DNA of 64,000 nucleotides. Source: SAR202 cluster bacterium. GTDB lineage: Bacteria; Chloroflexota; Dehalococcoidia; Lucifugimonadales; UBA3495. A model generated the notes under the pieces. The model was given only the letters and a program-made list of their open reading frames with translations. It had not been told where the DNA came from and ran no database searches. The stretch lies in the NCBI GenBank assembly GCA_013204585.1, contig JABMNL010000038.1, positions 1-64,000 on the forward strand. The letters run 5' to 3'. This document shows, in pieces, positions 1 through 8,570 of this stretch. Position 1 is the stretch's first letter. Every line of letters starts with the position of its first letter. A program made the position numbers and the translations under genes.

Positions 1-58
1 CAACGATACTAACTTCGGGGTAAGGTCACCAGGGGTTCGATTCCCCTCACCTCCACCA
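1..58 (+). ncRNA. ssrA: 3' end of tmRNA (partial), or less likely of a tRNA
   Basis: The first 58 bases end in a T-arm (AGGGG, loop TTCGATT, CCCCT), then an acceptor strand CACCTCC and an encoded ACCA. A 3' end of the form ...CTCCACCA after a TTCGA T-loop is typical of tmRNA, which rescues stalled ribosomes. The bases before the T-arm do not fold into an obvious anticodon arm with a normal variable loop, which also favours tmRNA. The body of the gene lies outside the window, so a tRNA with a long variable arm is not excluded. Confidence 0.6.
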
Positions 59-176
59 ACTAATCCTATGAATCACCAGACTCACTGATGCACGCCTAAT
101 TGTCTGCCTCACATCGTGGTGATACGATTTTCCAGCCCCGCCGCCAAGAAGTACTAAGACTTAGGTACTTGAAAAG

Positions 177-217
177 AAAAAGGCCCTGACGAGTGAATAA
201 ACTCGTCAGGGCCTTTT
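177..217. terminator. Bidirectional intrinsic terminator
   Basis: A 13-bp GC-rich stem (AGGCCCTGACGAG and its complement) with an 8-base loop is flanked by A-runs on the left and T-runs on the right. It can end the rightward RNA gene at the window start and the leftward beta-propeller gene whose stop is near 247. Confidence 0.85.
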
Positions 218-246
218 GCTTTTTTACGGTTGCACCGCCGTCAAGT

Positions 247-1242
247 TTAACCGGCGGCTAGGGCTCGTACTTCTCTGGCCTTGGCTGGCAGGTCGTAGGT
301 GGTCCAGGTTGCTCCGTCGTCCAGCGAACCGAACACCTGACCGTCGCGCGAGTTGCAGAAGACGTGATTGGGGGCGCGAGGGTCAACGGCCACGGTCATC
401 ATAGTCGAGTTGGGGGCAATCCCCCGGTCTACTTGCTCGAAGGTCTTGAACAGGTCGCGGCTTCGGTATAGTGCGCCTTGCTTGCTCCGGGCGGCCGCGC
501 CAATGGACACGTAGAACATGTTCGGGTCGTGGGTGGCGGCTTTCAGGTCGCGGGTATAGGTAATCTCCGAGAAGTTACCGAACTCCACCGGTATCCACTC
601 GCTGCCCCGGTCCGGGCCGATGAACGGCCCCTGACGGGTGGTGATGAACACCGTGTGGGGCAGGGCGGCCGAGCATTGAGCGCCGTGCAGGTCTAGCGTG
701 TCTTCGCTGGGGCCAAGGGTTCCGGATATCTCTTCCCAGGTGTCGCCGCCGTCCGAGCTGCGGATGACTCCGGCAACTTCCAAGGCGGCGTACATCTCGT
801 CGGGAAAGTTCGGGTCGGCGCACAGGGCAATAACCCTGGTCGGGAATGCCATGGTCATCTCGACCGAGCCCATGTTCTTGGTGATTTGCTGCCAGGAGTC
901 GCCGCTGTTGGTGCTGCGGTAAATCTCTCCGGGGGCGGTGCCCAGATACATAACGCTGGGGTCGCCAGGCCGGAACATAAACGACCAGGCCGGAGCGCCG
1001 GTTCTGGGGTAGTCTAACTTCTCCCAGCTATTGCCCCGGTTGATGCTGCGGTACGGGCCATCTTGGGTTCCAGCGTAAATAACTTCGGGATTGTCTGGGT
1101 GGATCACAATGCCGGGCACCATGGCGTCGGCGGGTAGTCCGTTGGTCAGTTCCTCCCACTGGTTGGAACCGGGGGCTAGCCGGTAAATGCCACTGGTCTC
1201 GGCCCCGGCGTAAACGTAGGTGTTGTTAGTTCCGGTGGTCAT
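247..1242 (-). CDS. BNR/Asp-box beta-propeller protein (sialidase/YCF48-like fold)
   Basis: The 331-residue protein is built of about six repeats of roughly 50 residues. Each pairs a strand such as EVIYAGT or SVMYLGT with an Asp-box such as SxNxGxSW or SxDxGxTW; examples are SINRGNSW, STNSGDSW, SSDGGDTW and SLDDGATW. This is the pattern of BNR/VPS10/YCF48-type six- or seven-bladed propellers. No signal peptide is visible. Sialidase catalytic residues are not evident, so an enzymatic role is not claimed. It is the last gene of the leftward block and ends at a strong terminator. Confidence 0.8.
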   Translation of the reverse strand: MTTGTNNTYVYAGAETSGIYRLAPGSNQWEELTNGLPADAMVPGIVIHPDNPEVIYAGTQDGPYRSINRGNSWEKLDYPRTGAPAWSFMFRPGDPSVMYLGTAPGEIYRSTNSGDSWQQITKNMGSVEMTMAFPTRVIALCADPNFPDEMYAALEVAGVIRSSDGGDTWEEISGTLGPSEDTLDLHGAQCSAALPHTVFITTRQGPFIGPDRGSEWIPVEFGNFSEITYTRDLKAATHDPNMFYVSIGAAARSKQGALYRSRDLFKTFEQVDRGIAPNSTMMTVAVDPRAPNHVFCNSRDGQVFGSLDDGATWTTYDLPAKAREVRALAAG

Positions 1243-1297
1243 TGGATTCCCTCCCCAGTCATATTGAATTGCTGTTTAGAGTTTGGCCCAGTATGTT

Positions 1298-1567
1298 CTA
1301 GGTGGTCGCACGTGGAGCGGGCATCTCTTCAAGTTCGAACTGAAAGTCCTCGATTACCGGGTTGGCCAGCAGCTTTTGGCACATTTCGGTCACCGACTGC
1401 TCGGCTTTGGCGCGGTCGGTTTCGTTGACGTTCACCAGCAGGAACTTGCCAATCCTCACGTCGTCCGCGTTGCCGAAGCCGAGGCGTTGCAGGCTGGACA
1501 GCACGGTGACGCCCTGGGGGTCGTTCACGGTGGGTTTGAGGGTTATATGAATCCTAGCTTGGTACAT
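1298..1567 (-). CDS. purS: Phosphoribosylformylglycinamidine synthase subunit PurS
   Basis: This 89-residue protein has the PurS pattern: a first strand ARIHITLKP, then DPQGVTVLSSLQRLGF, a VRIGKFLLVNV strand and a C-terminal NPVIEDFQFEL. PurS is the small structural subunit of the three-part FGAM synthase (PurL/PurQ/PurS), which makes formylglycinamidine ribonucleotide in purine synthesis. Length fits the family (about 80-90). It lies 26 bases downstream of the DUF3105 gene in a leftward purine cluster. purL and purQ are not in the window. Confidence 0.9.
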   Translation of the reverse strand: MYQARIHITLKPTVNDPQGVTVLSSLQRLGFGNADDVRIGKFLLVNVNETDRAKAEQSVTEMCQKLLANPVIEDFQFELEEMPAPRATT

Positions 1568-1593
1568 CGGTTAGAGAGACTCCTCTGCCAGTC

Positions 1594-2235
1594 TTAACAA
1601 GGAATCCCACCTTCCGGTCCCAAAGTGCCGGCATAGGTCTCAAAGAACTTGTCGATTCTGTCGGCATTCACTCCGGGGAAGAAGTCAATTACGCCCCATG
1701 CAGATAAGGCCACTTGGCCTTCGGGGATTTCGCTATAAGCGCGGGTGACGCCCCAGATATTGTTCAGGCCTATATCGTCCAAGGCGTCCTTTAGGCTGTT
1801 TATCTCTACTTCGTTGGTCAGGTTATAGCTGACTATGATATTGCCGTGCTCCATGTTATGGACCACTCGCTCATCGGGCAATTCTTCTTCATAGAAGCCG
1901 CAGCGGGCCGGGATGGGCCAGTGGTTACCTGAAGCTGGCGGGGCGCTGTTGTAGGTGACATCTTGGCCTTCGTTCACATGAGTGTCCCCTTCAATCTCTA
2001 TCTGGAACCCCACTCCATCAACGTAGCCATTTGCGCTTCCTGTATTGGAGGCACCGCCACTACCACCGCCGCTGATGCTGGCGAAGGCGAAGCTGGCAAT
2101 TACCAAGACCGCAATTAAGATGGACGCGGCCAGGTAGAACTTGTTGGTGCCTTTGCGCCGAGTAGTATTAATTGTGGTCCCAGCCCGGGCAGATCTGGTG
2201 GCAGCCCTGCCGCGGCGGCGTCTTGAAACAGGCAA
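1594..2235 (-). CDS. DUF3105 membrane-anchored protein
   Basis: The N-terminus is strongly basic (MPVSRRRRGRAATR), followed by one hydrophobic segment at about residues 34-52. A Gly/Ser-rich linker then leads to an extracytoplasmic domain with the DUF3105 signature: PPASGNHW, a Cys-containing RCGFYEEELP, and VVHNMEHGNIIVSY. Function is unknown in the family. The start is TTG at 2235, about 8 bases after a GGAGG. The gene sits between purC and purS, but no purine role is evident from its sequence. The conserved His residues and two Cys could bind metal; that is inference. Confidence 0.8.
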   Translation of the reverse strand: MPVSRRRRGRAATRSARAGTTINTTRRKGTNKFYLAASILIAVLVIASFAFASISGGGSGGASNTGSANGYVDGVGFQIEIEGDTHVNEGQDVTYNSAPPASGNHWPIPARCGFYEEELPDERVVHNMEHGNIIVSYNLTNEVEINSLKDALDDIGLNNIWGVTRAYSEIPEGQVALSAWGVIDFFPGVNADRIDKFFETYAGTLGPEGGIPC

Positions 2236-2326
2236 TGTATTGTCCTCCGTAAAATGCCGGGATACGTTAAATCCTGGCGCCTAATGTAAGCCCTGGCCGT
2301 TTAGTCGGGGCTTATGCATGAGACTC

Positions 2327-3223
2327 TTAAAGTCGCGTCCCGGTCAATTTGTAATACGCTTCTTGGTACCGTTCGGACGTCTTCGCGACCACATCGTCCG
2401 GCAAAGCAGGGGCCGGGGGCTCGTGGTCCCAGCCTTGGGAGTCTAGCCAGTCGCGGACGAACTGTTTGTCGTAATTGGGCTGTGATTTACCGGGTGCGTA
2501 GCCGTCGGCGTCCCAGAACCGGCTGGAATCCGGCGTGAGCAGTTCGTCAATCAAGGTCAATTTACCGTCGATAATTCCGAACTCCATCTTGGTGTCGGCC
2601 AAGACGATGCCCCGCCCTTTGGCGTAGTCATGGGCGGCTTTGAAGACCGTTTTGCTGGCCTCTTCTAGTTGGTGGGCCATGTCGGCCCCGACCATATCTA
2701 GTACTTCCTGCTTGGTCATGTTCTCGTCGTGACCCTCTTCCGCCTTGGTGGTGGGGGTGAACAGCGGCTCCGGAAATGGCTGGCCCTCGACCATACTCTG
2801 GCCCACGTCCATGCCAGACACGGTACCCTGACGCCGGTATTCGGACCAGGCCGAGCCGGTGATGTAACCCCTAACGATGCATTCGATGTCGATACGTTCG
2901 GCCCGTTTCACCACCATGGACTGCCGGGCGACCTCGGGCGTGACGGCCCCGGCCACGCTGCTGCCTTCAAGATACTGGGCGGCTTCCGGAGCATCGGCCA
3001 GGCAGATGAAATGGTTGGGCACAATGTCTTTGGTGCGATTGAACCAGAAGGCCGAAATCCGGTTTAGCACCAAGCCCTTATCAGTAATGCCGGTTGGCAA
3101 CACAACGTCAAATGCGGAGATGCGGTCGGTGGCGACCATCAACAGGTGTCCGCCGCCTAGTCCATAAGTATCCCGCACCTTGCCACGGTGGAGAATGTCG
3201 GGCATCTTGGTTTCCAGTATCAT
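2327..3223 (-). CDS. purC: Phosphoribosylaminoimidazole-succinocarboxamide synthase (SAICAR synthetase)
   Basis: PurC condenses CAIR with aspartate using ATP. The protein shows the family N-terminus (HRGKVRDTYGLG), MVATDRISAFDVVLP, the ECIVRGYITGSAW motif, and a late LIDELLTPDSSRFW segment. At about 298 residues it fits the longer monodomain SAICAR synthetases. A longer frame opens at 3250, but the ATG at 3223 sits 6 bases behind AAGGAG, so I place the start there. It is transcribed leftward, upstream of DUF3105 and purS. Confidence 0.93.
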   Translation of the reverse strand: MILETKMPDILHRGKVRDTYGLGGGHLLMVATDRISAFDVVLPTGITDKGLVLNRISAFWFNRTKDIVPNHFICLADAPEAAQYLEGSSVAGAVTPEVARQSMVVKRAERIDIECIVRGYITGSAWSEYRRQGTVSGMDVGQSMVEGQPFPEPLFTPTTKAEEGHDENMTKQEVLDMVGADMAHQLEEASKTVFKAAHDYAKGRGIVLADTKMEFGIIDGKLTLIDELLTPDSSRFWDADGYAPGKSQPNYDKQFVRDWLDSQGWDHEPPAPALPDDVVAKTSERYQEAYYKLTGTRL

Positions 3224-3332
3224 CTGTAGCTCCTTGCAAACTCGCCCCACACGGGCCAGCCTTTGTATCTAAACAGTGTAATTTACAGTGTTAGTCGCGG
3301 TCAGTCTCGGATTGTTGCTTTCCGGCAGGCTG

Positions 3333-4625
3333 CTAAATCAGCCCCAACCGGGCAAATGTATCGTCTACGTAGCGGGTGTAGTACCCGTAGTCGAATAGTT
3401 CATCCAACTCTTTTTTAGAGAGGTGCTCTCCGGCCAAGCGGTCGGTCCGTAAGAGGTCTCTGAAGTCCAGACCCTCCTCCCAACTGCGGCTGGAATTGGT
3501 TTGCACAATCTTGTAAGCCTCTTCTCGGCCCAGCCCCTTGTCCACCAAGGCCAAGAGGACTCGTTGGCTGAATATCAGGCCTCGGCTGCTCTCGATGTTC
3601 TCCATCATCCGGTCGGGGAACACTCGCAGGCCCTCAATGACCCGGCTAAAGATACTTAGGATATAGTCCAAGGCCAGGCAGGAGTCGGGCAGGATGATGC
3701 GTTCTGCCGAGGAGTGGCTGATGTCCCGCTCGCCCCAAAGGGCCACGTTCTCCAGCGCGGTGTTGGCGTTGCCCCGTATCAACCGTGCCAGACCGCAGAT
3801 ACGCTCCGAAAGTTCTGGGTTGCGCTTGTGAGGCATGGAAGATGAGCCGGTCTGGCCCTGCCCAAAGGGTTCTTCCAGTTCATGCAGCTCGGTGCGTTGT
3901 AACGCCCGAATTTCCGTGGCGAACTTCTCCAACGAGGCCGCAATCAGGGCTAGGGTGCTCATGAAATGGGCATGCCGGTCCCGCTGAATAACCTGGTTGG
4001 ATATTTTGGCGACTTTCAGCCCCAATTCACGGCAAACTTTATCTTCTATCGAAGGTGGCACCGTGGCGTGGGTGCCCACCGCGCCGGAAATCATGCCCAC
4101 CCGCAGACCCTCAATGGCAGCGGTGAGTCGTTCTTTTTGGCGTTGTAGTTCGTCCCACCAGAGGGCAAACCGCAGCCCCATGGTCATGGGTTCGGCGTGG
4201 ACTCCGTGGGTCCGGCCCATGGCCAGGGTGTCTTTGTGTTCGATGGCCTTTACGGCCAGGGCGGCAATGGCCCGGTCTAGCTCCGTTTGCAGCAGAGCTC
4301 CGGCCTCGACCAATTGCATGTTCAAGCCCGTGTCCAGCATGTCGTTGGATGTCAGGCCAAGGTGAAGCCAGCGACCTTCGGGACCCATGGACTCGGTGAT
4401 TGAGGAAATAAACGCGGTTACGTCGTGGCGGGTGGTCTCAAATAGCTCCATCATTCGGTCATGGTTGTATTTAGCCCCGCGCAATTTAGCCATGTCTGCT
4501 TCGGGAATCACTCCCTCGGCAGTCCACGCTTCGCAGGCGGCCAATTCTACAGCCAGCCATTTGAGGTATTTGTTTTCGTCGGACCAGACCTGCTTCATAG
4601 CGGGCCTGGAATAGCGGTCAATCAC
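3333..4625 (-). CDS. purB: Adenylosuccinate lyase
   Basis: PurB acts twice in purine synthesis, splitting SAICAR to AICAR and adenylosuccinate to AMP. The 430-residue protein carries the fumarase/aspartase-superfamily regions: [10 protein letters not shown] near residue 90, a [10 protein letters not shown] segment with the catalytic His near 139, and the signature [11 protein letters not shown] at about 260-270. The start is GTG behind a GGAGGAAGGGAAG run. It lies between purC and a HAD phosphatase gene that follows purE. Confidence 0.95.
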   Translation of the reverse strand: MIDRYSRPAMKQVWSDENKYLKWLAVELAACEAWTAEGVIPEADMAKLRGAKYNHDRMMELFETTRHDVTAFISSITESMGPEGRWLHLGLTSNDMLDTGLNMQLVEAGALLQTELDRAIAALAVKAIEHKDTLAMGRTHGVHAEPMTMGLRFALWWDELQRQKERLTAAIEGLRVGMISGAVGTHATVPPSIEDKVCRELGLKVAKISNQVIQRDRHAHFMSTLALIAASLEKFATEIRALQRTELHELEEPFGQGQTGSSSMPHKRNPELSERICGLARLIRGNANTALENVALWGERDISHSSAERIILPDSCLALDYILSIFSRVIEGLRVFPDRMMENIESSRGLIFSQRVLLALVDKGLGREEAYKIVQTNSSRSWEEGLDFRDLLRTDRLAGEHLSKKELDELFDYGYYTRYVDDTFARLGLI

Positions 4626-4645
4626 AGCTTCCCTTCCTCCCGGCG

Positions 4646-5350
4646 CTACCCGGCGTTTGGTTTGTGGCCGTTATTGGAATATTCCCTAACGGCCACCAGC
4701 ATGGCCCCAAAGTCCTCGAATGGGCGGTAGGGAATGTTCTCTTCGTCACAGAATGTCGCCAGGCCCTTGTGGGCGAAGGTCACATCCGCTACGCGGGCGG
4801 CTTCGAGGTCCGAGTGACCGTCACCAGCGAAGAATACGTGGCAGCCTCGCTCCTGGAATGACTTCACGACGAACCCTTTGGAGTTTCCTAAGTCCTCTTT
4901 CCCTGGATTGGTGTGGTTATATTGGTAGGAAATCTTGCCAGATGAAAATTCGGTATTCACGGCATAAATCGGCACCCGGCCGGCCCCGGACCGTTCCAAA
5001 AGCGCCTCGATGTAGAAATCCAGCCCCTGGCTGACCACCGCCATGGGGATATTGTTGCTCTGGCAAAAGCCCCACAACTCGAGAAAGTAAGGCCGCAGGT
5101 TGGCGTGCTCTTTCACGTAGGACTGCATGGTGGCCCGGTCGGCTTGGATGTTACTGAAGGTAATCTCTTGGTATTCCTTCAAGTTAATCTGGCCGTCGCG
5201 GAAACGCTGACGCACGTCTTTCCAGCTTGGGTCGCCGAACTGGTTGAGCAACATCTCCGCCACATTTTGGGCTGCGGCGGTGTCGTCGAAATCGGTTAGG
5301 ACAGCTGGCAGCGGTCTACCGCTCGCGGAGTTCGCGTCGGTAGTCTTCAT
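4646..5350 (-). CDS. HAD-superfamily phosphatase, MtnX-like (HAD-IB)
   Basis: The 234-residue protein has HAD motif I (TDFDDT, with two Asp), motif II (VVSQG), and a motif III/IV region GDGHSDLEAA that would bind Mg2+. The layout resembles MtnX/SerB-type HAD-IB phosphatases acting on small phosphorylated metabolites. Its ATG lies inside the 3' end of purE (35-base overlap), so the two genes are probably translationally coupled. No methionine-salvage genes are nearby, so the substrate may not be the MtnX one. Confidence 0.78.
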   Translation of the reverse strand: MKTTDANSASGRPLPAVLTDFDDTAAAQNVAEMLLNQFGDPSWKDVRQRFRDGQINLKEYQEITFSNIQADRATMQSYVKEHANLRPYFLELWGFCQSNNIPMAVVSQGLDFYIEALLERSGAGRVPIYAVNTEFSSGKISYQYNHTNPGKEDLGNSKGFVVKSFQERGCHVFFAGDGHSDLEAARVADVTFAHKGLATFCDEENIPYRPFEDFGAMLVAVREYSNNGHKPNAG

Positions 5351-5774
5351 AGGCCTGCCTTATATTTTCGTACTTCAAGCCCAAGATTTGGGCTGCGTAG
5401 TATGCGGCGTTCCGGGCACCCCAGCTACCCACCGCCATGCAGGCGACGGGAATGCCGGGCGGCATCTGGGCTGTGGACATCAGAGCGTCGATACCCTTCA
5501 GCTCGCTGGACGTCAGTGGGATGCCAATGACCGGCAAGGTGGTCATTGAAGCGATTGCGCCGGCCAAGGCCGCAGAGCCCCCGGCGGCTGCGATTATTAC
5601 TTCGATGCCCCGGTCTCGCGCCGTTTTGGCGTATTCGTGCACCCGCTCCGGAGTGCGATGGGCGGACATAACCCGTGTCTCGTAGTCAATGCCCATCTGT
5701 TCCAGGGTCTTAACAGTATCCTGCACCACGGGCTCATCCGAGGCGCTACCCATAATAACACCTACTAGTGGCAA
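5316..5774 (-). CDS. purE: N5-carboxyaminoimidazole ribonucleotide mutase
   Basis: PurE interconverts N5-CAIR and CAIR. The 152-residue protein matches class I PurE from end to end: GVIMGSASDEP at the N-terminus, the VMSAHRTPERV motif with the catalytic His, AAAGGSAALAG, and VACMAVGSWGARNAAYYAAQIL near the C-terminus. The start is TTG just behind GGAGG. purK is not seen in this window. It overlaps the downstream HAD gene. Confidence 0.94.
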   Translation of the reverse strand: MPLVGVIMGSASDEPVVQDTVKTLEQMGIDYETRVMSAHRTPERVHEYAKTARDRGIEVIIAAAGGSAALAGAIASMTTLPVIGIPLTSSELKGIDALMSTAQMPPGIPVACMAVGSWGARNAAYYAAQILGLKYENIRQAYEDYRRELRER

Positions 5775-5891
5775 AACAACCTCCTATTCACGCTTAAATC
5801 TAGGCTCAAATCCACGTCCAGGCCAACAGCCCCAGACCGCGTCTCAAGGGCTCTAATTCATCGGCCTGATACCGTTTTAATTGCTCGGGTA

Positions 5892-6365
5892 TTATAGTTC
5901 CAGCTCGTCTTTGAAAGCCTCAATTAGACCTTGTTCCAAGGCTTCCCGTTCTGCTCTGATTTCAATCTCGTTTATCTGTAGATATATTCCGTCGTCTGAC
6001 AGTCCGACGTCGACGGCAATCTCCATATCGCCACTTTCTTCCCAGGACAATATGGTGGTGACGACATCGGTGTCATCTTCATCATCGTCTGGCTCGTCGC
6101 CGTTCATACCGAGACCGGTGTCCAGCTCAAACTCGTCGGTGATGGACTTCCAGCCGACGATGGTCTCGATTTCCCCCTTGCCGTCCAGCAGGGTGGAATT
6201 TATCTCGGACAATAGCTCTTCTATGCCTAAGGTCTGGATCATCTGCAAGAGGTCTTCGCGTTCCTTTTGTAGCCCAGCCTCGTCTTCCGCCACGCGGCGC
6301 TCCCGCTGGGCACGGACCTCAGCCAACTCTTGCTTCATGCCTTCTAGTGTTTCACGCCAGGTCAT
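5892..6365 (-). CDS. Conserved-looking hypothetical protein, acidic with coiled coil
   Basis: I do not recognise a family. The 157-residue product begins with a charged helical stretch (about residues 1-50, rich in Glu, Arg, Gln) that looks like a coiled coil. A very acidic linker (EPDDDEDDTDV) follows at about 108-120, then a strand-rich part and a final Glu-rich helix. ATG 6365 follows an AAGGGAAGG run. It is 20 bases downstream of another unknown gene and co-oriented with purD, so it is probably in the same transcript. Confidence 0.7.
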   Translation of the reverse strand: MTWRETLEGMKQELAEVRAQRERRVAEDEAGLQKEREDLLQMIQTLGIEELLSEINSTLLDGKGEIETIVGWKSITDEFELDTGLGMNGDEPDDDEDDTDVVTTILSWEESGDMEIAVDVGLSDDGIYLQINEIEIRAEREALEQGLIEAFKDELEL

Positions 6366-6385
6366 AAGCCTTCCCTTAGGTGTTT

Positions 6386-6970
6386 TTATTCGGACGTTTT
6401 CTTGGACGGTTTAGCGGAATTTTTCTGGGATGCCTGGTAGGCCAATTCGTCAATTTGGCGGAAATCGCCCAGGCCCGACCGGGCCCGTACCTTGTTCAGT
6501 GCCTCTAGCATGTCCAGGTAGCGGATGCCCATGGGGCTGTGCTTTGTGTTAACCGGCTGCAGGCCCGCGCGTTTCAAGAGCCGTTCCGCGTTGGTATTCC
6601 AGACAGCGAATAGTCCGGGGTTGCTCAGACACAACAGATACGATGTAAACTCTTTGCCTGTGCCAGCCAAGCGGTAGGCTCCGTCAGGCGCAGCGCACTC
6701 GTCGAATCGGCCTTCCAGTTTGATATTATCATAGAGAAGAAAGTCGAGACCGTCTCTTACTTCTTCAATGGGGTTGGTCTTGAATTGGGCGGTGTCGCGT
6801 CCCCCGGAGGCCCGGTACAACGCCAGAGCCTGGTCCACCGTAAGAGTAGTTAGCGTGTCTTGCTGTAGCCACCCGTAAAATTCCGCTGACCGCAGCCACT
6901 TCTTGCGACGGTACGCCTGCAACCGTTGGTCGTCCTGATTAAGGGTGAAAAGCTGCCGAAGTTCCTGCAT
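6386..6970 (-). CDS. Hypothetical protein between purD and purE
   Basis: The 194-residue protein is unrecognised. It reads as a compact mixed alpha/beta domain with sharp motifs (LYRASGGRDTAQF, FLLYDNIKLEGRF, YRLAGTGKEF, LFAVWNTNAERLL) and a Lys/Ser-rich tail. Motifs this dense suggest a conserved fold rather than a spurious frame. Its start is only 4 bases after the purD stop, indicating one transcript. No catalytic motif of a known family is obvious. Confidence 0.75.
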   Translation of the reverse strand: MQELRQLFTLNQDDQRLQAYRRKKWLRSAEFYGWLQQDTLTTLTVDQALALYRASGGRDTAQFKTNPIEEVRDGLDFLLYDNIKLEGRFDECAAPDGAYRLAGTGKEFTSYLLCLSNPGLFAVWNTNAERLLKRAGLQPVNTKHSPMGIRYLDMLEALNKVRARSGLGDFRQIDELAYQASQKNSAKPSKKTSE

Positions 6971-6974
6971 CGGC

Positions 6975-8273
6975 CTAGCCCTTCGCCTTGGCAGTTCCTT
7001 GGTTCGCCGCCGAGCCTATATCCTGCCGCCAGCGGGCGTCTTGGAAGCTGATTTGTTCCAGCCTGGAATAGGCCCGCCGCCTTGCTTGGTCGATGTTATC
7101 GCCGCCGCCGACGACGGTTAGCACACGGCCTCCAGCAGTAATGGGACGACTGGACAGCCCACCGACTGCGAGCTTCGTGCCAGCATGGAAGACCATGGTG
7201 TCTTCCGGGCCAGCTGCCTCTAGGCCGGAAATTTCAAATCCGGTCTGGTACTCGTCGGGGTAGCCGCCGGATACCAAAACAATACCGACGTAGTTCTTAT
7301 CGTTCCATTGCACCGAAATTTGGTCTAGGTTGCCCTGGGCGCAGGCCAGCATCAGTTCCAGAGGGTCTGAGGCTAATAACGGCATCACCACCTGGGTTTC
7401 GGGGTCGCCGAGGCGGCAGTTAAATTCTAGGACTTTGGGCCCGGCGTCGGTCAGCATCAGGCCAGCGTACAAGACGCCCTTGTAGGGAGAGCCGCGCTCG
7501 GCCATGGCCTGAAGCACTGGCTTCATGATGGTCTGTTCGACCTCTGACGCCAATTGGGGAAACCAGAAGTCCGGTTGGGCAAAACTACCCATTCCTCCGG
7601 TGTTGGGGCCTTGGTTGCCGTCCTCAAGTCGCTTGTAATCGCAGGCGGCGACCAAGGGCGCGATATGTTCGCCGTCGCAGAAGGCGAAGACGCTAACCTC
7701 TGGCCCGCTCAGGTACTCTTCCAAGACCACAATCTCTCCGGCCTCGCCGAAAGCCCGGTCTGACATGCACAGTTTTACCGCTGCCAGAGCCTGGTCCGAA
7801 TCTTGGCAAAGCAGGACGCCCTTTCCCGCCGCTAAACCATCGGCCTTAACGACCAATGGCCCAGGGTGATTCTGGATGTAGGCCTGTGCTCCAGCCTCGT
7901 CCCTAACACTGGCGAAATCAGGGCAGGGAACTCCTGCGTCCCGCATCAGGTCCAAGGCAAAGCTTTTGCTAGCTTCTATTTGGGCGGCGGCCTTAGATGG
8001 GCCAAAAACCGGTATGCCCAGCTCGGTCAGTCGGTCGGCCAGTCCCAATGCCAAAGGGCCCTCCGGCCCGACGATGACCAGGTCGGCGGCAACTTCGCGG
8101 GAGGCGGCTACCAAGCCGTCAATATCGGCGGAGCGAATTTCCAGGTTCTCCGCCAGGGCCGCAGTGCCAGCGTTGCCCCCGGCCACCCACAAGCGCGTCA
8201 GGTTAGGACTTTGGTTGATGCGCCAAGCCAAAGCATGCTCGCGCCCGCCAGAGCCAACAATCAGCACTCTCAC
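6975..8273 (-). CDS. purD: Phosphoribosylamine-glycine ligase (GAR synthetase)
   Basis: PurD joins phosphoribosylamine and glycine with ATP. The 432-residue protein starts with VLIVGSGGREHALAW and has the VIVGPEGPLALGLAD segment, an ATP-grasp region (VVKADGLAAGKGV), NTGGMGSF, and the metal-site segment KVLEFNCRLGDPETQ. Length is normal. The start is GTG at 8273. Two unknown genes follow it at very short spacing. Confidence 0.95.
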   Translation of the reverse strand: MRVLIVGSGGREHALAWRINQSPNLTRLWVAGGNAGTAALAENLEIRSADIDGLVAASREVAADLVIVGPEGPLALGLADRLTELGIPVFGPSKAAAQIEASKSFALDLMRDAGVPCPDFASVRDEAGAQAYIQNHPGPLVVKADGLAAGKGVLLCQDSDQALAAVKLCMSDRAFGEAGEIVVLEEYLSGPEVSVFAFCDGEHIAPLVAACDYKRLEDGNQGPNTGGMGSFAQPDFWFPQLASEVEQTIMKPVLQAMAERGSPYKGVLYAGLMLTDAGPKVLEFNCRLGDPETQVVMPLLASDPLELMLACAQGNLDQISVQWNDKNYVGIVLVSGGYPDEYQTGFEISGLEAAGPEDTMVFHAGTKLAVGGLSSRPITAGGRVLTVVGGGDNIDQARRRAYSRLEQISFQDARWRQDIGSAANQGTAKAKG

Positions 8274-8340
8274 CGGAGCAACCGCCGGTGCAACCGGGTT
8301 TTCATGGAGTGGAATTTGCCCATAGTCATGGTTGGTTCTC

Positions 8341-8560
8341 TAAGGGGTACATGAATTCAGAGGTCGCGACCCCCTCTCTAACTCTCCACCTTGCGAGGGG
8401 TAGAGAAAACCCTTCGATAGCTTCAGAGCCACGCACCCCAAATAACCTAGAGATACAATCCCTTCCCCCTTGAGAGGGAAGGTTAGGTCCGACGAAGTCG
8501 AGACTCTCGACGGAGTCGGAGATGGGGGTGAATACTTCACCCAATACTGGTTTGAAATGG
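8341..8560. repeat. Decayed REP-like intergenic element between guaA and purD
   Basis: This gap contains CCCCCTCTCTAACTCT followed by CCTTGCGAGGGG, and then a second inverted block, CCCTTCCCCC with TTGAGAGGGAAGG. The arms can pair as short hairpins. The composition resembles the gene-flanking repeat at about 57,485-57,560. No credible gene is seen; small frames here look like repeat translation. Confidence 0.5.
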
Positions 8561-8570
8561 CAGTGGCGGC

